Assembly: GCA_039720395.1 (NCBI GenBank)
Contig: CM077824.1
Location: forward strand, 29,119,613 to 29,183,612
Reading direction: 5' to 3'
Source: Liquidambar formosana
Taxonomy: Eukaryota; Streptophyta; Magnoliopsida; Saxifragales; Altingiaceae
DNA length: 64,000 nucleotides
Every line of letters starts with the position of its first letter. The stretch's first letter is position 1. The notes below the pieces were generated by a model. It did no database searches, was not told where the DNA came from, and saw only the letters and a program-made list of their open reading frames with translations. Made by a program: the position numbers and the translations under genes. Below are positions 1-12,233 of the stretch, one piece after another.

Positions 1-112
1 ATTGTTGAATTTTCTCTTATTTGCAAGAATCTAAATTTTAGTTTGTCATAATTGTTTTAATTGGCTATAAACCCTATTCACCCCCCTCTAGGGTTTTACA
101 CTTGGGATAACA
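1..112 (+). repeat. 3' end of the 5' LTR of the SIRE element
   Basis: Bases 1-112 match 32238-32349 almost base for base, including the CACCCCCC run and the GGGATAACA terminus. Only the U5 end is in the window. Confidence 0.92.
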
Positions 113-114
113 AT

Positions 115-126
115 TGGTATCAGAGC
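115..126 (+). other. Primer binding site, initiator-Met tRNA type
   Basis: TGGTATCAGAGC lies two bases after the LTR terminus. This is the canonical Copia PBS, complementary to the 3' end of plant initiator methionine tRNA. Confidence 0.93.
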
Positions 127-168
127 CTAACTTTTTGTATTTGACATATTTGTCTTACGAGGAACGAT

Positions 169-530
169 ATGGCCAACTATAGTGGTAATGGATTTACCGA
201 AGGATAATTGTCCAATAGACCACCTTTTTTTTAATGGAGATGCTTCTCTATATAATTTCTGGAAAATTAGAATGCAAATCTTTATTCAATCCACTAGCTA
301 TGAGCTATGGAATATTACCTCTAAGGGTCCTTTAATCCCCACTAAAGTGGTAGATGGAGTTACACTTCCTAAAGTGCCACAAGAATACACTAGTACTGAT
401 CACAAGTCTCTTGAGCTCAGCTCTAAAGCCATTGGCTTACTATATTGTGCTCTTACTAATGATGAATTTAGCAAAATCTCTAGGTGCACTAGTGCCAAAA
501 AGATTTGGGATACTTTAGAGGTCACCTATG
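169..530 (+). pseudogene. gag: SIRE gag, N-terminal block (frameshifted)
   Basis: The likely start is ATG at 169, 43 bases after the PBS. That frame meets TAA at 205, then shifts at an eight-T run near 225-232, after which the frame beginning at 182 carries the gag-like sequence (FFNGD, FWKIRMQIF, LWNIT). Retrotransposon Gag N-termini bind RNA and form the capsid; the W-K-I-R-M motif is usual for SIRE gags. The reading ends at 530, where a solo LTR is inserted behind the CTATG target site. Homologous sequence resumes in the same frame at 15003. Confidence 0.85.
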
Positions 531-536
531 TGTCAC

Positions 537-3235
537 TGTGAACCCCAGAAAATGGCCCACAAGGGTCTGGCAAAACTGTGAACCCACGAAAAAGCGCGGC
601 GCCCACAAAGGATTTGGCGAAAGAGAAAATGATATATGTGTGGTGAAAGACAACAAACAAAAAGGGAGTCGCCACCTCAATTTTTAAGGAAAAGAGGAAA
701 ACCGTAAAAATGTTTAATTTCAAAACCACATGACTCCATTAAAGGAAAAGCAAAGTCTTTGAAACCAGAAAATTGGATTCGGGGGCTAAGTTATGACGTG
801 GGAAGGTTCTGGGCAAAACCCATAGGCACCCACATCGCCCGAGTTGGTCTCTTAATTTGATTGGGCTAATTTAAGATCTTTTTCACTCAAATATCATCAT
901 ATATCATCACAAGACAGCATGCATAACATGTATTTCATCCATGCATAATCAAACAAAGAAAATAAAATAAAACAGAAAAAAAAAAAAAAAAAAAGATTAA
1001 AAAAACTTAGGATACTTGGATCCTAGAACGGACTTGAGCCTCAAAACGAGCTCCTACGTACCATGCAACGAAATACATGGATCAAAGTCCACGTAGTTCG
1101 AAAAGAATAGGGTTAAACCCTAATAGAGACTTATGGTAAACCTTAGGTTTCCTTCCATAGCAATTTTTAAAGACAAATGATTCTCAATAAGATTTTAATG
1201 AAAGATATAGACTTTTAAAAAGGGGTGGAAAGAAACCCTAGAATTCACCATATCCATCTATTAGAAAATAACCCTAGGAGGGAGAAGAGAGAAGAAAGGT
1301 TAGGAAAAGTGAATTGGGGCACTTCATACCCTACTTACCTTATGCAATTTTCTCCAAGCGATAGCAAGCTCAAGCCATAGCGACCTTATTTGCAATAAGG
1401 CAACTATTGTACTTTTTTGCACCCTTACACGTGCTCAAAGCATATCAAAAAGGATAACATAACAATCTGGACAGAATAGTATTAAGGCTCAAAGTCATCC
1501 ACTAATCATGTTATCAACAAAAACAGTGAATAAATAGAGACCTTAATGCAACCCTAATCTCATGTCATGCATAAAAACCTAAAAATCCACTACATGCATG
1601 CAAAAACTATCATAGTTATTCTATATATATCATATATATAATAACCATGAAGAAAAACAGAAAAGAAAACCTGTTCTATCATGCTATAGAAAACTTGTGT
1701 GAATTTAGGGTTATCGAAACCCTAATTTCACAACTATGCATTAAAACATATGACACGACTCTAACACATGCTCAAATCATCATGAATATCATTCATATCA
1801 TATTTATTAACTAACAGGAGCATCAACTCATGACAACAATCACAGCGAATAGACTATATGAACTATGCATGATTTAATAAGACAAAAAAAGTAACGCTTT
1901 CAAATCCTTAGTAAACTAAAGATTATCAAGCACATAGAACCATGAATCATCTTAAAATCATTCATATCATATCACAAAATCATAGAATTAACCTAACATG
2001 TGGAGTTACAACATGCACTAGAACTATCATAGAAGAAGAAGGAGAAGGAGAAGGAGAAGACCTATATTCAGCATTCAAAAAGAGTGCTTACCTCTTGTAG
2101 AACCTCCCTTGCCTTCAAAGTCTTTGTTCTCTTGCTTGCTTAGGGTTGAAAAGCCTTCTCTTGATGTCCTTCTAGCTCTCCAAACTCGTAGCTCCCTCTC
2201 TCTCTAAGTGTAAAGTGCACTTGTGGCCTCCTCATGTGCTGAATATCATGTTCTTTATAAAGAGGACTAACCTCATGAACCAATGGCTAGGATTAATTCA
2301 TTAGATAATGATCCTAGGGCTATTTGAGACTCTCTTGGTGCTCAAACAACTCAAAGTTACTCACTTTTAGAAGGAAACAACTTGCAAAGGCGGAGGAAAC
2401 CGTCACAAGAGGAAGGAAGAAGTAGAATCCCACTTAAAGACGGATTCCCTCGGGTGACCGTCCGGGCTTGGATGGCTGACCGTCTGGGCTTGAACGGCTG
2501 GCCGTCTGGCCCAGATGGTCACCCGAGGGCTCCCATCAGCATTCCTCGGTTAGACTCCTTCGCCTTCCAGAAGTCTTTCGGGGGTCAAATTAAGTCCGAT
2601 TTTGACGAAATAAAAGCCAAAACGACCGTGGTTTGATGAGGAACACATTTTTAGACATTTTAGGACAAAAATCCTTAACCATGGGTGCATGGTTAGGTTT
2701 TACAAAGGCGGCTAACCGCTGTGCACCACCGTCGCAAAGCTAAGGTTTGCACACAAGGTTAAGCCAAATGCTTTCCAAATCAAAATTCAACCTTTTTAAG
2801 CATGTCTAGGATGTAAATAAAGCCCAATTGAAGTTAAATGAGAGAAAATTGAGCAGGTCTTGTATGTCAATTTGAGCAAACCAAGAAAGGGTCTTTTAGC
2901 CAACCTGAACCATTATGAGCCGAATTGATCTTAAACCATTAGTTCATCAAATCGAACCTATATATAGACTCTATATAACCATATGAACTCAAGGGAATGA
3001 CTCAGGATTCATTCCAAAGTCAAATGGAAAATATACGGCTTAAAAGACGATTATACCCTTAAAGTCGTAAAAGTTTTTATTGACTATCGAAATGAACTCC
3101 AAATCACTTCAAAATTCATACACATGATATTCAATGCCATAGAAACTCAATGCAAAAGACTAAATTAAAAAAAAAAATCAAAATCCTACATGAAATGATG
3201 TACCCTAGTTAAGGTGACAAAAATAGGGTGTGACA
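537..3235 (-). repeat. 3' LTR of the gag-only Tat-like element
   Basis: 2699 bp. On the - strand it starts TGTCACACCC (3235 side) and ends GGGGTTCACA (537 side). It is near-identical to 8812-11528. A TATA-like TTTATAAAG sits near 2255, downstream on the - strand of the GC-rich stem-loop at 2447-2529. It has no coding capacity; short open frames within it are incidental. Confidence 0.93.
2447..2529 (-). promoter_or_regulatory. GC-rich stem-loop in U3 of the Tat-like LTR
   Basis: Perfect 13 bp inverted arms CCCTCGGGTGACC (2447-2459) and GGTCACCCGAGGG (2517-2529) enclose three 22 bp units. At the unit junctions lie palindrome-like ATGGCTGACCGT (2472) and ACGGCTGGCCGT (2494), 22 bp apart. The copy in the other LTR (10741-10823) keeps the structure with a one-base arm mismatch. 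Function is unknown; a position about 190 bp upstream of the TATA-like site suggests a promoter element. Confidence 0.6.
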
Positions 3236-3248
3236 GAAGCCCCTCATT
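3236..3248 (-). other. Polypurine tract of the gag-only element
   Basis: On the - strand ATGAGGGGCTTC directly abuts the LTR start TGTCACACC. This is where plus-strand priming is expected. Confidence 0.7.
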
Positions 3249-3542
3249 GGTGAACAAGTTTCACTTGTGAACCAATAATAGAAGAACAACCCATTTTTGC
3301 TTGGTGAAATTAATTTCATTAATACCCACTGGGGAAACATATAAAAAAGAAGGTGACCATGTCACTGAATTCTATAGGTCGAAAGCCACCTACCCATAGA
3401 ACTCGTCACACACAAACTAGCTTCCACACACAATCATACTCCTCATGAGTTCTACAGAACTCCTCACAAACAAAGGTACTCCTCAGAACTCTTCACACAC
3501 AAAGGTACTCCTCATGAGTTCCACAGAACTCTTTATACATAT

Positions 3543-4207
3543 TTCTCATATTGTTCGCTAGTTGTACCAATGAATAATATGAAGCATCCATAGCTTACAC
3601 CGAACTGCATTCGATGAAGGTCTTCCCATATTACACCAGTTGCACCGGTGAATAATATGAGGTATCCATAACTTACACCGAACTGCGTTCGATGAAGGTC
3701 TTCCCATATTACACTAGTTGCACTGGTGAATAATATGAGGTATCCATAACTTACACCGAACTACATTCGATGAAAGGTCTTCCCATATTATACCAGTTGC
3801 ACCGGTGAATAATATGAGGTATCCATAACTTACACCGAATTGCGTTCGATGAAGGTCTTCCCATATTACACTAGTTGCACTGGTGAATAATATGAGGTAT
3901 CCATAACTTACACCGAACTGCATTCGATGAAAGGTCTTCCCATATTACACCAGTTGCACCGGTGAATAATATGAGGTATCCATAACTTACACCAAACTGC
4001 GTTCGATGAAGGTCTTCCCATATTACACCAGTTGCACCGGTGAATAATATGAGGTATCCATAACTTACACTGAACTGCGTTCGATGAAGGTCTTCCCATA
4101 TTACACCAGTTGCACCGGTGAATAATATGAGGTATCTATAGCTTACACCGAACTACGTTCGATGAAGGTCTTCACATACTACACCAATTACACCAGTAGA
4201 TAATATG
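3543..4207. repeat. 78 bp tandem repeat array in the 3' UTR
   Basis: Eight full units and one partial unit; the recurring TCTTCCC begins at 3621, 3699, 3778, 3856, 3935, 4013, 4091 and 4169, a period of 78-79 bp. Units differ by a few bases and the outer ones are the most diverged. The array lies between gag and the 3' LTR of the - strand element. Known families of Ogre/Tat elements have hypervariable 3' UTR tandem arrays at this position that can seed satellites. The 78 bp period leaves frames open, so the short open frames here are a by-product. Confidence 0.93.
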
Positions 4208-6712
4208 TGGAGAAAACTATTCAAACAAATCACAAATGTCATAAATCAAATGCTATCAAACAACTCAATACCAATATCATAAAAAATCCGAAGGTCGAAT
4301 GTTATTAACCTATGCACAAATCACAAAGCTTAACCTTTTCACATTTTCATTTTATCAAAGCTTTTCTACCATACAACAAAATGAAAAATCATACCCCTTC
4401 TAAGTGAAAACTTCTCTTTAAATCTCGTTCCTTTTCAAGGAAAACAATTTCAATTTTTCACATCACTTTGGTAACTTCACACTTTGAAAAATTATCTTTT
4501 TACTTAGTCTTTGTAATGATTGGGGAAAAGTTCCTATTGATTATTTTGTAAATGTGTTATGGCTTAGCCAAAAGACATGCAACTCACCTAAGAGAACACA
4601 TTGAAACAATCATCATTTTCATCAAATTTTTCTCATAAAGCATTTTAGGTCACTTATCCGGACTTAGCACAGTCATGTAATTTTTCTTTCAAAAATTGTG
4701 GTCAAGCCTTTTTAGGAAACAATGCATTTCAAGAGGATTTGATTAAATCCATGGATTTTTTTTCAAGGTATAGAATAGAGTGGAAATTCATCTTCCCTTC
4801 TTCTTTCTTCATTTCTTTTCAAAACCCTAATTTTTGCCTGGATTGCCCTTATGGGTTTTCAATCTAGCGGGTTGCCCTAATTTTTTGCCTAGGTCGCCCT
4901 TTCGGGTTTTCAACCTAGCGGGTTGCCCTAATTTTTGCCTAGGCCGCCCTTTCGGGTTTTCAACCTAGCGGCCTCTTCTTCTCCTCTTTTCTTTTCTTTT
5001 TCTTTTTTTTTTCTCCATAGTGCAAAGGAATTCAACTCATGAAGTCTCAGCCCCTTCTCTTCATTAATTTATTCAAGTTCTCTGATTGAACAAACCAACC
5101 CCAGCACACATTTCATTTCTTCTTCTATGAGTAGAATCAGCCCCCAAGTCCATAAAGTATCATGTTTGTTCAAGCTCTTTGGCTAAGCAAGACAAATTAG
5201 CTCCAGGTTCACAGAAAGCAACACCCATTCTCCTAAGCTCATAAAGTCTCATGCCTACAACTAAGGCAAATTGTTCCTTAGTAGTTACTGCTACCCCTTT
5301 TCCATCATTAAATCCATGACAAGAGTCTAAGTCTAAATTAAGATATGATAGGACAAAATCTAATGGACTTTACAAATGGATTGTAGTGAATGAGTGCTTT
5401 TAAAGGACAAGGTCGATGACCATTGGAGACACACAAGACTTAAAGGATAAAAATGGAAGGACACACGAAGTAATTGAGAAAGACAAACAAGAACAAATTG
5501 AAAAAGAAGAATAATCAAATTAACTTTCTCAGTGGCATGTAGTATTTTAAGCTCACTAATTTAATCAATGAAACTGCTTCTTCTTAACTTAGTCACAAAG
5601 AATTGCCTTTAATGGTTGGTTATGTGCAAAGCCCCTTTCCTTCTCTCTCTTTTTTGTTTTTTCTTTTTTTAATGAATTGGACCGCACCCAAAGTAACTTT
5701 ATGGGTTGCCTACGTATCTCCATTTTGATCTTCCCAAGACATTAATCAAACAAACTAACATTTCTTTTTGTGGAGAATCAGGTCCTCGTAGTTCAAGAAA
5801 ATTCACTTTTCTTTTTTCATCAATTTTTTTCTTTTTCTTCTTTTTTTTTTTTTTTTTTTAAAAGCCCTAACTTTTGCCTAGGTTGCCTTTTCAGGTTTTC
5901 AACCTAGCGAGCTTAGGCTCTACACATAACCACATAGGGACCACCCTACCTTGGCTTGAACTCTTCTTTGCATTCCTCGAACGGATGATCCAGTCTTCTT
6001 AATCACAAAGTCTTCTTTTGGTTGTTGTTGATCTTCTTTCTTAGTGCTCTTAGATATATGTTGACCCCTTCCCTCTCCTTTCCTTTTGTACTTTTTTTCC
6101 TCTTTCATTTTTCTTTTCTTTTCATAATTTTTTCTTTCTTTTGATTTTTTTTCTTTTAAGGGAGAGGGAAGTAGACATCTCGGAAAGCTCAAGCTATGCT
6201 AGTCGATTTCTACCTTTAATCTTCGAATTGCTTCTTGTAAGGGCTTCGAGACCTTCTTTAATTACTTGACTAATGTCTTCATGTAGTATGGTGGGTGGGT
6301 GGTCCCTTATGTTTACCACTTTTAAGCTTTCCCATGTTTCCTAGTCAATTAGTCGCAATTCATTAATCATTTGCTCCTTTAGTGGAATGTTTTTGAGCCT
6401 CTTAGGAAATATTTTCATGCCACTTTGATTGTCAATTGATTAATAAGAAGAGAAATAGAGAGACAATGGAATTCTTAAAATCAAATATCTTATTAAAGGA
6501 ATGAAGAAAAACACATTGAAAATCTTGACTCGACAATAACTAGGACTCAAAAGACTCAAAGGACATTTGACTTGGAGGATGAAAACAATCAAATAACTAG
6601 AAAACAAACAAAAACATAAACTCTTTATCATGGATAGTCATGACAAAATTGGTGCAGCAGCAAGCACTAAATGATCTTGTTGTCAATGAGGACTACCACT
6701 CACATTATTGAC
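4208..6712 (-). other. Non-coding internal region of the gag-only element
   Basis: This is about 2.5 kb between the gag stop and the 78 bp array on the - strand, where pol would normally be. I see no RT, protease or integrase motif in any frame. It holds pyrimidine-rich tracts (5640-5860, 6080-6160) and the 50 bp repeats at 4825-4974. Confidence 0.75.
4825..4974. repeat. Three tandem copies of a 50-51 bp unit
   Basis: Units begin CCCTAATTTTT at 4825, 4875 and 4926 and share GGGTTTTCAA and CTAGCGG. A fourth, diverged copy lies apart at about 5864-5911. Confidence 0.85.
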
Positions 6713-7669
6713 CTAAGCAAATTCCCCATAAGCCTGCCCCTCGTTCTCGATGGTCCCATTAGCTATAGCATCTTCTACTTGCGTTCCAGCTCCAATTAAG
6801 GCCTTGAAATTTTGGAAGTAATGTGCAAACAAATGCTCATGGTAAATGGGAAGCAAGTTCTTGACCACCATTTGGATTTGTTCTTCTTCTTTGGGTTGGT
6901 TCGCCATCTGAGAAGCCTTGATTCTCCACCTAGTAATGAAAGAAGAGAACGTTTCATTCATGGCTTGTTTAGTAGTTTCCAAATCCCTATGAGTCACATC
7001 CACCTCTGTGTTGTATTTGTAATGATTCGTGAATTCATTACAGATGTCCTCCCAAGTCTTGGTTCTAGATTCTTCCAAAGCCAAAAACCACTTCAATGCA
7101 GAGCTAACCAGCGACTCTTGAAACATTTGGGCCAACAATTCATTATTAGTCCCACGGGGGTGCATAGCTCGCACATACATCTTCAAGTGAGTTTTAGGAC
7201 AACCCATACCATCGAACTTCTCTAGCTCAGGCATTTTGAATTGGAGTGGAATACAAGCCTTTGGGAACAAAGACAAAGTACGGATGTCCACCATATCATC
7301 AGATCTGCGGATTCCCTTCAGAGTTCGTTCTAAGGCTTCGACCTTGTTTGCCAGTACGGTCGAATCTTCTCTTGATGCAGTCTTGGACTCCCTTTCCTTG
7401 GTCTTAGGTGGTTCATCTCCTTCCCCTCTAGGGTCCTCGGTGGATTCAGAATCATTAGAACCTTGATGATTGTCAAAAGCGGGGGCCCTAGATCCAGGTT
7501 CTGAAATTTTCTGTTGGATTTCCTGAGCCATCTTCAACGCGGTCTCAGATACCATAATGGTGTAGTCAAGCTTCTCCATCATTGTTCTAAGACAAGCCTC
7601 GAGGTTGAATGTAGAATTGCTAGTTCGTTCGGCCATCTTAGGTTTAAAGTTAGAACCCACGTTAACCAA
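6713..7669 (-). CDS. gag: Gag polyprotein of the Tat-like non-autonomous element
   Basis: An intact 318-residue frame. The region around residues 150-290 has the pattern of the retrotransposon gag (capsid) family: a run with ALKWFLALEES, then TWEDICNEF and FSSFITRWR. The N-terminal 110 residues look helical and charged, with Glu/Lys/Asp-rich linkers near residues 70-105. No CCHC zinc knuckle and no protease follow, so it is shorter than a complete Gag-Pol. The start ATG at 7669 follows a 1.1 kb leader from the PBS; an in-frame ATG twelve codons later is an alternative start. It would form capsid-like particles and package RNA if expressed. It is the only intact ORF of this element, consistent with a gag-only partner-dependent element. 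Confidence 0.85.
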   Translation of the reverse strand: MVNVGSNFKPKMAERTSNSTFNLEACLRTMMEKLDYTIMVSETALKMAQEIQQKISEPGSRAPAFDNHQGSNDSESTEDPRGEGDEPPKTKERESKTASREDSTVLANKVEALERTLKGIRRSDDMVDIRTLSLFPKACIPLQFKMPELEKFDGMGCPKTHLKMYVRAMHPRGTNNELLAQMFQESLVSSALKWFLALEESRTKTWEDICNEFTNHYKYNTEVDVTHRDLETTKQAMNETFSSFITRWRIKASQMANQPKEEEQIQMVVKNLLPIYHEHLFAHYFQNFKALIGAGTQVEDAIANGTIENEGQAYGEFA

Positions 7670-8790
7670 CCTTAATAAGTTATCATGGGTTTAATCCAGC
7701 CCTCCTTCAAGAACAAATTCCCTTTTTTAGGCCATAACCAAAACATTTTAACAAGATTTCCATGACTGCACTAAATTTGATAAGTGTAATCTTATGAAGC
7801 ATGCCCTTAGTTAGACATCTCATCCCCAAGGGTACCTTGAAGTGTAAGGCGACATACTAAAGGCATGAAGGTGAGTCACTTATCTTTAGGTTCTAGCCAT
7901 TAACCATTTTTAAAACAATCAACAATTTCATTTCCCCAAACAAGACAATGCAATATGTGTAAGCAAACTATGGGCCAGGTCCAAACATGATATCTCCTTA
8001 GTTACACACCTCATCCTTAAAAGTGTCCCTTAAGACGAAGGGTGAGGTGACATACTAAGGACATAAAGATAAATGGACCCCTACTTCCTAACCTTTGATC
8101 AAAACTTTTCATTCCAGACAAGCCCCTATTATTTTACTTTAAAGCCCATGATTTAAATGGTTTCAACTCATACACCTTTAATTAGTCACTCCCCTCCTTC
8201 CTTTAGGGAGCCCCTTAGGTGAAGGGTGGAGGTACTTGTTAAAGGTATGCAGGTGAGGCCACATAATATTAATTCTTGATCATTACCCATGGTTAAAGCA
8301 AACACAAGCACTCATCACATCTCACAAAAATTTGGCAGCATATCATTACAACAAAGTGTGTGCATAAGGGTGATTCAATGATGTCCTAGAAGGCCCATTA
8401 CATGTATTTCTTTTTTTTAAGAGGGTAGGCTAGGGTCCTCAACTTTGCTTGTACCAATCCTTATACCTAACCACATGTGACATCAGGAATGCCGCGTGGG
8501 TCCAGCAGTACGTGATTGGTCCATTCAATATACCTAAGGGCAAGCCCAAGGGTACTAGGCAAGAGAGGTTTGATAGCTTCGCCCAACACATGGAATCATG
8601 AAAACCAAGGTTGAACTAGGCTATCAGTTAGCAAGGATACATCGAGGGACAATCGAATTCATCATGCAATAATTGCGCACACAATCCAATGAATGAAAGC
8701 ATACAATCAAGCGGATGCAAGTGATTGATTTTATTAAACAATAAGAAATTAATTCAGCCCAATCAAATTAAATGAGTCTAGCCCTCGATA
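7670..8790 (-). other. 5' leader of the gag-only element
   Basis: 1.1 kb between PBS and gag, without ORFs of note. Related blocks recur near 7800-7880, 7985-8065 and 8160-8260 (a CTTAGTTAGACATCTCATCC-type stretch, a reference to GGTGAGGTGAC-type sequence, then an aggregate of C-rich text). This suggests an old, diverged repeat of about 180 bp. Confidence 0.5.
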
Positions 8791-8808
8791 TCCCCAGTGG
8801 AGTCGCCA
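8791..8808 (-). other. Primer binding site of the gag-only element
   Basis: On the - strand TGGCGACTCCACTGGGGA begins three bases after the LTR end. It starts with TGG, as needed to pair with a tRNA CCA tail. tRNA-Arg has been reported as primer for Ogre/Tat elements; I do not assign the tRNA here. Confidence 0.8.
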
Positions 8809-8811
8809 AAC

Positions 8812-9251
8812 TATGAACCCCAGAAAATGGCCCATAAGGGTCTGGCAAAACTGTGAACCCACGAAAAAGCGCGGCGCCCACAAGGGATTTGGCAAAAGAG
8901 AAAATGATATATGTGTAGTGAAAGACAACAAACAAAAAGGGAGTCGCTACCTTAATTTTTAAGGAAAAGAGGAAAACCGTAAAAATGTTTTATTTTCAAA
9001 ACCACATGACTCCATTAAAGGAAAAGCAAAGTCTTTGAAACCAGAAAATTGGATTCGGGGGCTAAGTTACCACGTGGGAAGGTTCTGGGCAAAACCCATA
9101 GGCACCCACATTGCCCGAGTTGGTCTCTTAATTTGATTGGGCTAATTTAAGATCTTTTTCACTCAAATATCATCATATATCATCATAAGACAGCATGCAT
9201 AACATGTATTTCATCCATGCATTATCAAACAAAGAAAATAAAATAAAACAG

Positions 9252-9289
<38 letters not shown>

Positions 9290-11528
9290 TAAGAAAAACC
9301 TAGGATACTTGGATCCTAGAACGGACTTGAGCCTCAAAACGAGCGCCTACATACCATGCAACGAAATACATGGATCAAAGTCCACGTAGTTCGAAAAGAA
9401 TAGGGTTAAATCCTAATAAAGACTTATGGTAAACCTTAGGTTTCCTTCCATAGCAATTTTTAAAGACAAATGATTCTCAATAAGATTTTAATGAAAAATA
9501 TAGACTTTTAAAAAGGGGTGGAAAGAAACCCTAGAATTCACCGTATCCCTCTATTAGAAAATAACCTTAGGAGTGAGAAGAGAGAAGAAAGGTTAGGAAA
9601 AGTGAATTGGGGCACTTCATACCCTACTTACCTTATGCAATTTTCTCCAAGCGATAGCAAGCTCAAGCCATAGCGACCTTATTTGCAATAAGGCAACTAT
9701 TGTACCTGTTTGCACCCTTACACGTGCTCAAAGCATATCAAAAAGGATAACATAACAATCTGGACAGAATAGTATTAAGGCTCAAAGTCATCCACTAATC
9801 ATGTTATCAACAAAAACAGTGAATAAATAGAGACCTTAATGCAACCCTAATCTCATGTCATGCATAAAAACCTAAAAATCCACTACATGCATGCAAAAAC
9901 TATCATAGTTATTCTATATATATCATATATATAATAACCATGAAGAAAAACAGAAAAGAAAACCTATTCTATCATGCTATAGGAAACTTGTGTGAATTTA
10001 GGGTTATCGAAACCCTAATTTCACAACTATGCATTAAAACATATGACACGACTCTAACACATGCTCAAATCATCATGAATATCATTCATATCATATTTAT
10101 TAACTAACAGGAGCGTCAACTCATGACAACAATCACAGCGAATAGACTATATGAACTATGCATGATTTAATAAGACAAAAAGAGTAACGCTTTCAAATCC
10201 TTAGTAAACTAAAGATTATCAAGCACATAGAACCATGAATCATCTTAAAATCATTCATATCATATCACAAAATCATAGAATTAACCTAACATGTGGAGTT
10301 ACAACATGCACTAGAACTATCATAGAAGAAGAAGGAGAAGGAGAAGGAGAAGACCAATATTTAGCATTCAAAAAGAGTGCTTACCTCTTGTAGAACCTCC
10401 CTTGCCTTCAAAGTCCTTGTTATCTTGCTTGCTTAGGGTTGAAAAGCCTTCTCTTGATGTCCTTCTAGCTCTCCAAACTCATAGCTCCCTCTCTCTCTAA
10501 GTGTAAAGTGCACTTGTGGCCTCCTCATGTGCTGAATATCATGTTCTTTATATAGAGGACTGATCTCATGAACCAATGGCTAGGATTAATTCATTAGATA
10601 ATGATCCTAGGGCTATTAGAGACTCTCTTGGTGCTCAAACAACTCAAAGTTACTCACTTTTAGAAGGAAACAACTTGCAAAGGCGGAGGAAACCATTACA
10701 AGAGGAAGAAAGAGGTAGAATCCCACTTAAAGATGGATTCCCTCGGGTGACTGTCCGGGCTTGGACGGTTGATCGTCTGGGCTTGGACGGCTGACCGTCT
10801 GGCCTTAGATGGTCACCCGAGGGCTCCCATCAGCATTCCTCGGTTAGACTCCTTCGCCTTCCAAAAATCTTTCGGGGGTCAAATTAAGTCCGATTTTGAC
10901 GAAATAAAAGCCAAAACGACCGTGGTTTGATGAGGAACACATTTTTAGACATTTTAGGACAAAAATCCTTAACCATGGATGCATGGTTAGGTTTTACAAA
11001 GGCGGCTAACCGCTGTGCACCACCGTCACAAAACTAGGGTTTGCACACAAGGTTAAGCCAAATGCTTTCCAAATCAAAATTCAACCTTTTTAAGCATGTC
11101 TAGGATGTAAATAAAGCCCAATCGAAGTTAAATGAGAGGAAATTGAGCGGGTCTTGTGTGTCAATTTGAGCAAACCAAGAAAGGGTCTTTTAGTCAACCT
11201 GAACCATTATGAGCCGAATTGATCTTAAACCATTAGTTCATCAAATCGAACCTATATATAGACTCTATATAACCATATGAACTCAAGGGAATGACTCAGG
11301 ATTCATTCTAAAGTCAAATGGAAAATATACGGCTTAAAAGACGATTATACCCTTAAAGTCGTAAAAGTTCTTATTGACTATCGAAATGAACTCCAAATCA
11401 CTTCAAAATTCATACACATGATATTCAATGCCATAGAAACTCATTGCAAAAGACTAAACTCAAAAAGAAATCAAAATCCTACATGAAATGATGTACCCTA
11501 GTTAAGGTGACAAAAATGGGGTATGACA
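8812..11528 (-). repeat. 5' LTR of the gag-only Tat-like element
   Basis: 2717 bp, near-identical to 537-3235. Its - strand end is ...GGGGTTCATA, one base away from the canonical CA. It carries a longer A-run (about 9252-9288) than the other LTR. The GC-rich stem-loop is at 10741-10823 and a TATA-like TTTATATAG near 10550. Confidence 0.93.
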
Positions 11529-12233
11529 GTCACACCCCATTTTTGCCACCTTAGCTAAGTTTTGTCATTTCACGTGTCTTTTTGTTTCCTTTTTGAGTCT
11601 AGTCTTTTGCATTGAGTTTCTAGGGTCCTAAGGATGATGTGTATGAATTTTGGTTCGATTTGGAGTTGATCTTGAGGGTTAATAAGAACTTCTGTGACTT
11701 GAGGGGCATAATCGTCTTTCTGGTCACAAACTTTCCATTTGACCTTGAAATGATCTCCAAGTTGCCAATTGGAGTTCATATGGATGCATTTGAGGTATTT
11801 GTGGGTTCAATTTGATGAATTGATGGTTTGGGATTAGAATGGCTCAACATGGCTCAGGTTGGTTAAGAGACCTACTTTGGGTTAGCTCGAATCGGCTCAT
11901 GATTTTCACTCTATGACTACTCATTTGACCTTGATTGGTCTTAATTTCATCACCAAATGTGTTTAGGGAGGTTGAATTTCAAATTGGAAAGCATTCAGTG
12001 CAACCCTATGTGCATATTTAAGCTAAGCGATAGTGGTGCATAGCGGTTAACCACCTTTGTAGGACCTAACCATGCAGCCATGGTTAGGGTTTCTTGCCCT
12101 TAAGTGACTCAAATTACATTCCCCTTCGAAACACGGTCGTTTTGGCTTTCGTTTCGTCAAAATCGAAGTTGATTTGAGCCCTGAAACACATTTGGAAGTC
12201 GAAGGGGTCAAATATGGGCATAAGCTGACAGGG

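Larger units (their letters stand above)
537..11528 (-). mobile_element. Gag-only Tat-like Gypsy element (non-autonomous, LARD-like)
   Basis: Two long LTRs (537-3235 and 8812-11528) flank 5.6 kb of internal DNA. Perfect target duplications GTCAC lie at 532-536 and 11529-11533, inside the TGTCAC start of the solo LTR. Read on the - strand the order is 5' LTR (8812-11528), PBS (8791-8808), leader, gag (7669-6713), long non-coding region, 78 bp tandem repeats, PPT and 3' LTR. No protease, RT or integrase is present, so it would have needed pol from a partner. Nine or so differences in the first 200 aligned LTR bases, mostly transitions, indicate an insertion that is not very recent. Confidence 0.93.

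Noticed and set aside
115..126. tRNA gene near the start
   Set aside because: Only the primer binding site complement of a tRNA 3' end is present, with no cloverleaf.
3714..4099. Open frames of repeated peptides on the - strand in the 78 bp array
   Set aside because: The period is 78-79 bp, so frames stay open by chance; they lie in the 3' UTR and the single-base indels between units break any long frame.
3543..4207. CRISPR-like array
   Set aside because: Units are contiguous, with no spacers, and the host is a plant.
5920..6192. Lys/Glu-rich 90-residue frame
   Set aside because: It is the translation of a polypurine/polypyrimidine tract in a non-coding region.
6812..7225. 137-residue frame opposite to gag
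   Set aside because: It is the antisense shadow of the gag ORF, with no domain.
9195..9389. Frame with a poly-Lys run
   Set aside because: It comes from an A-run inside the LTR.
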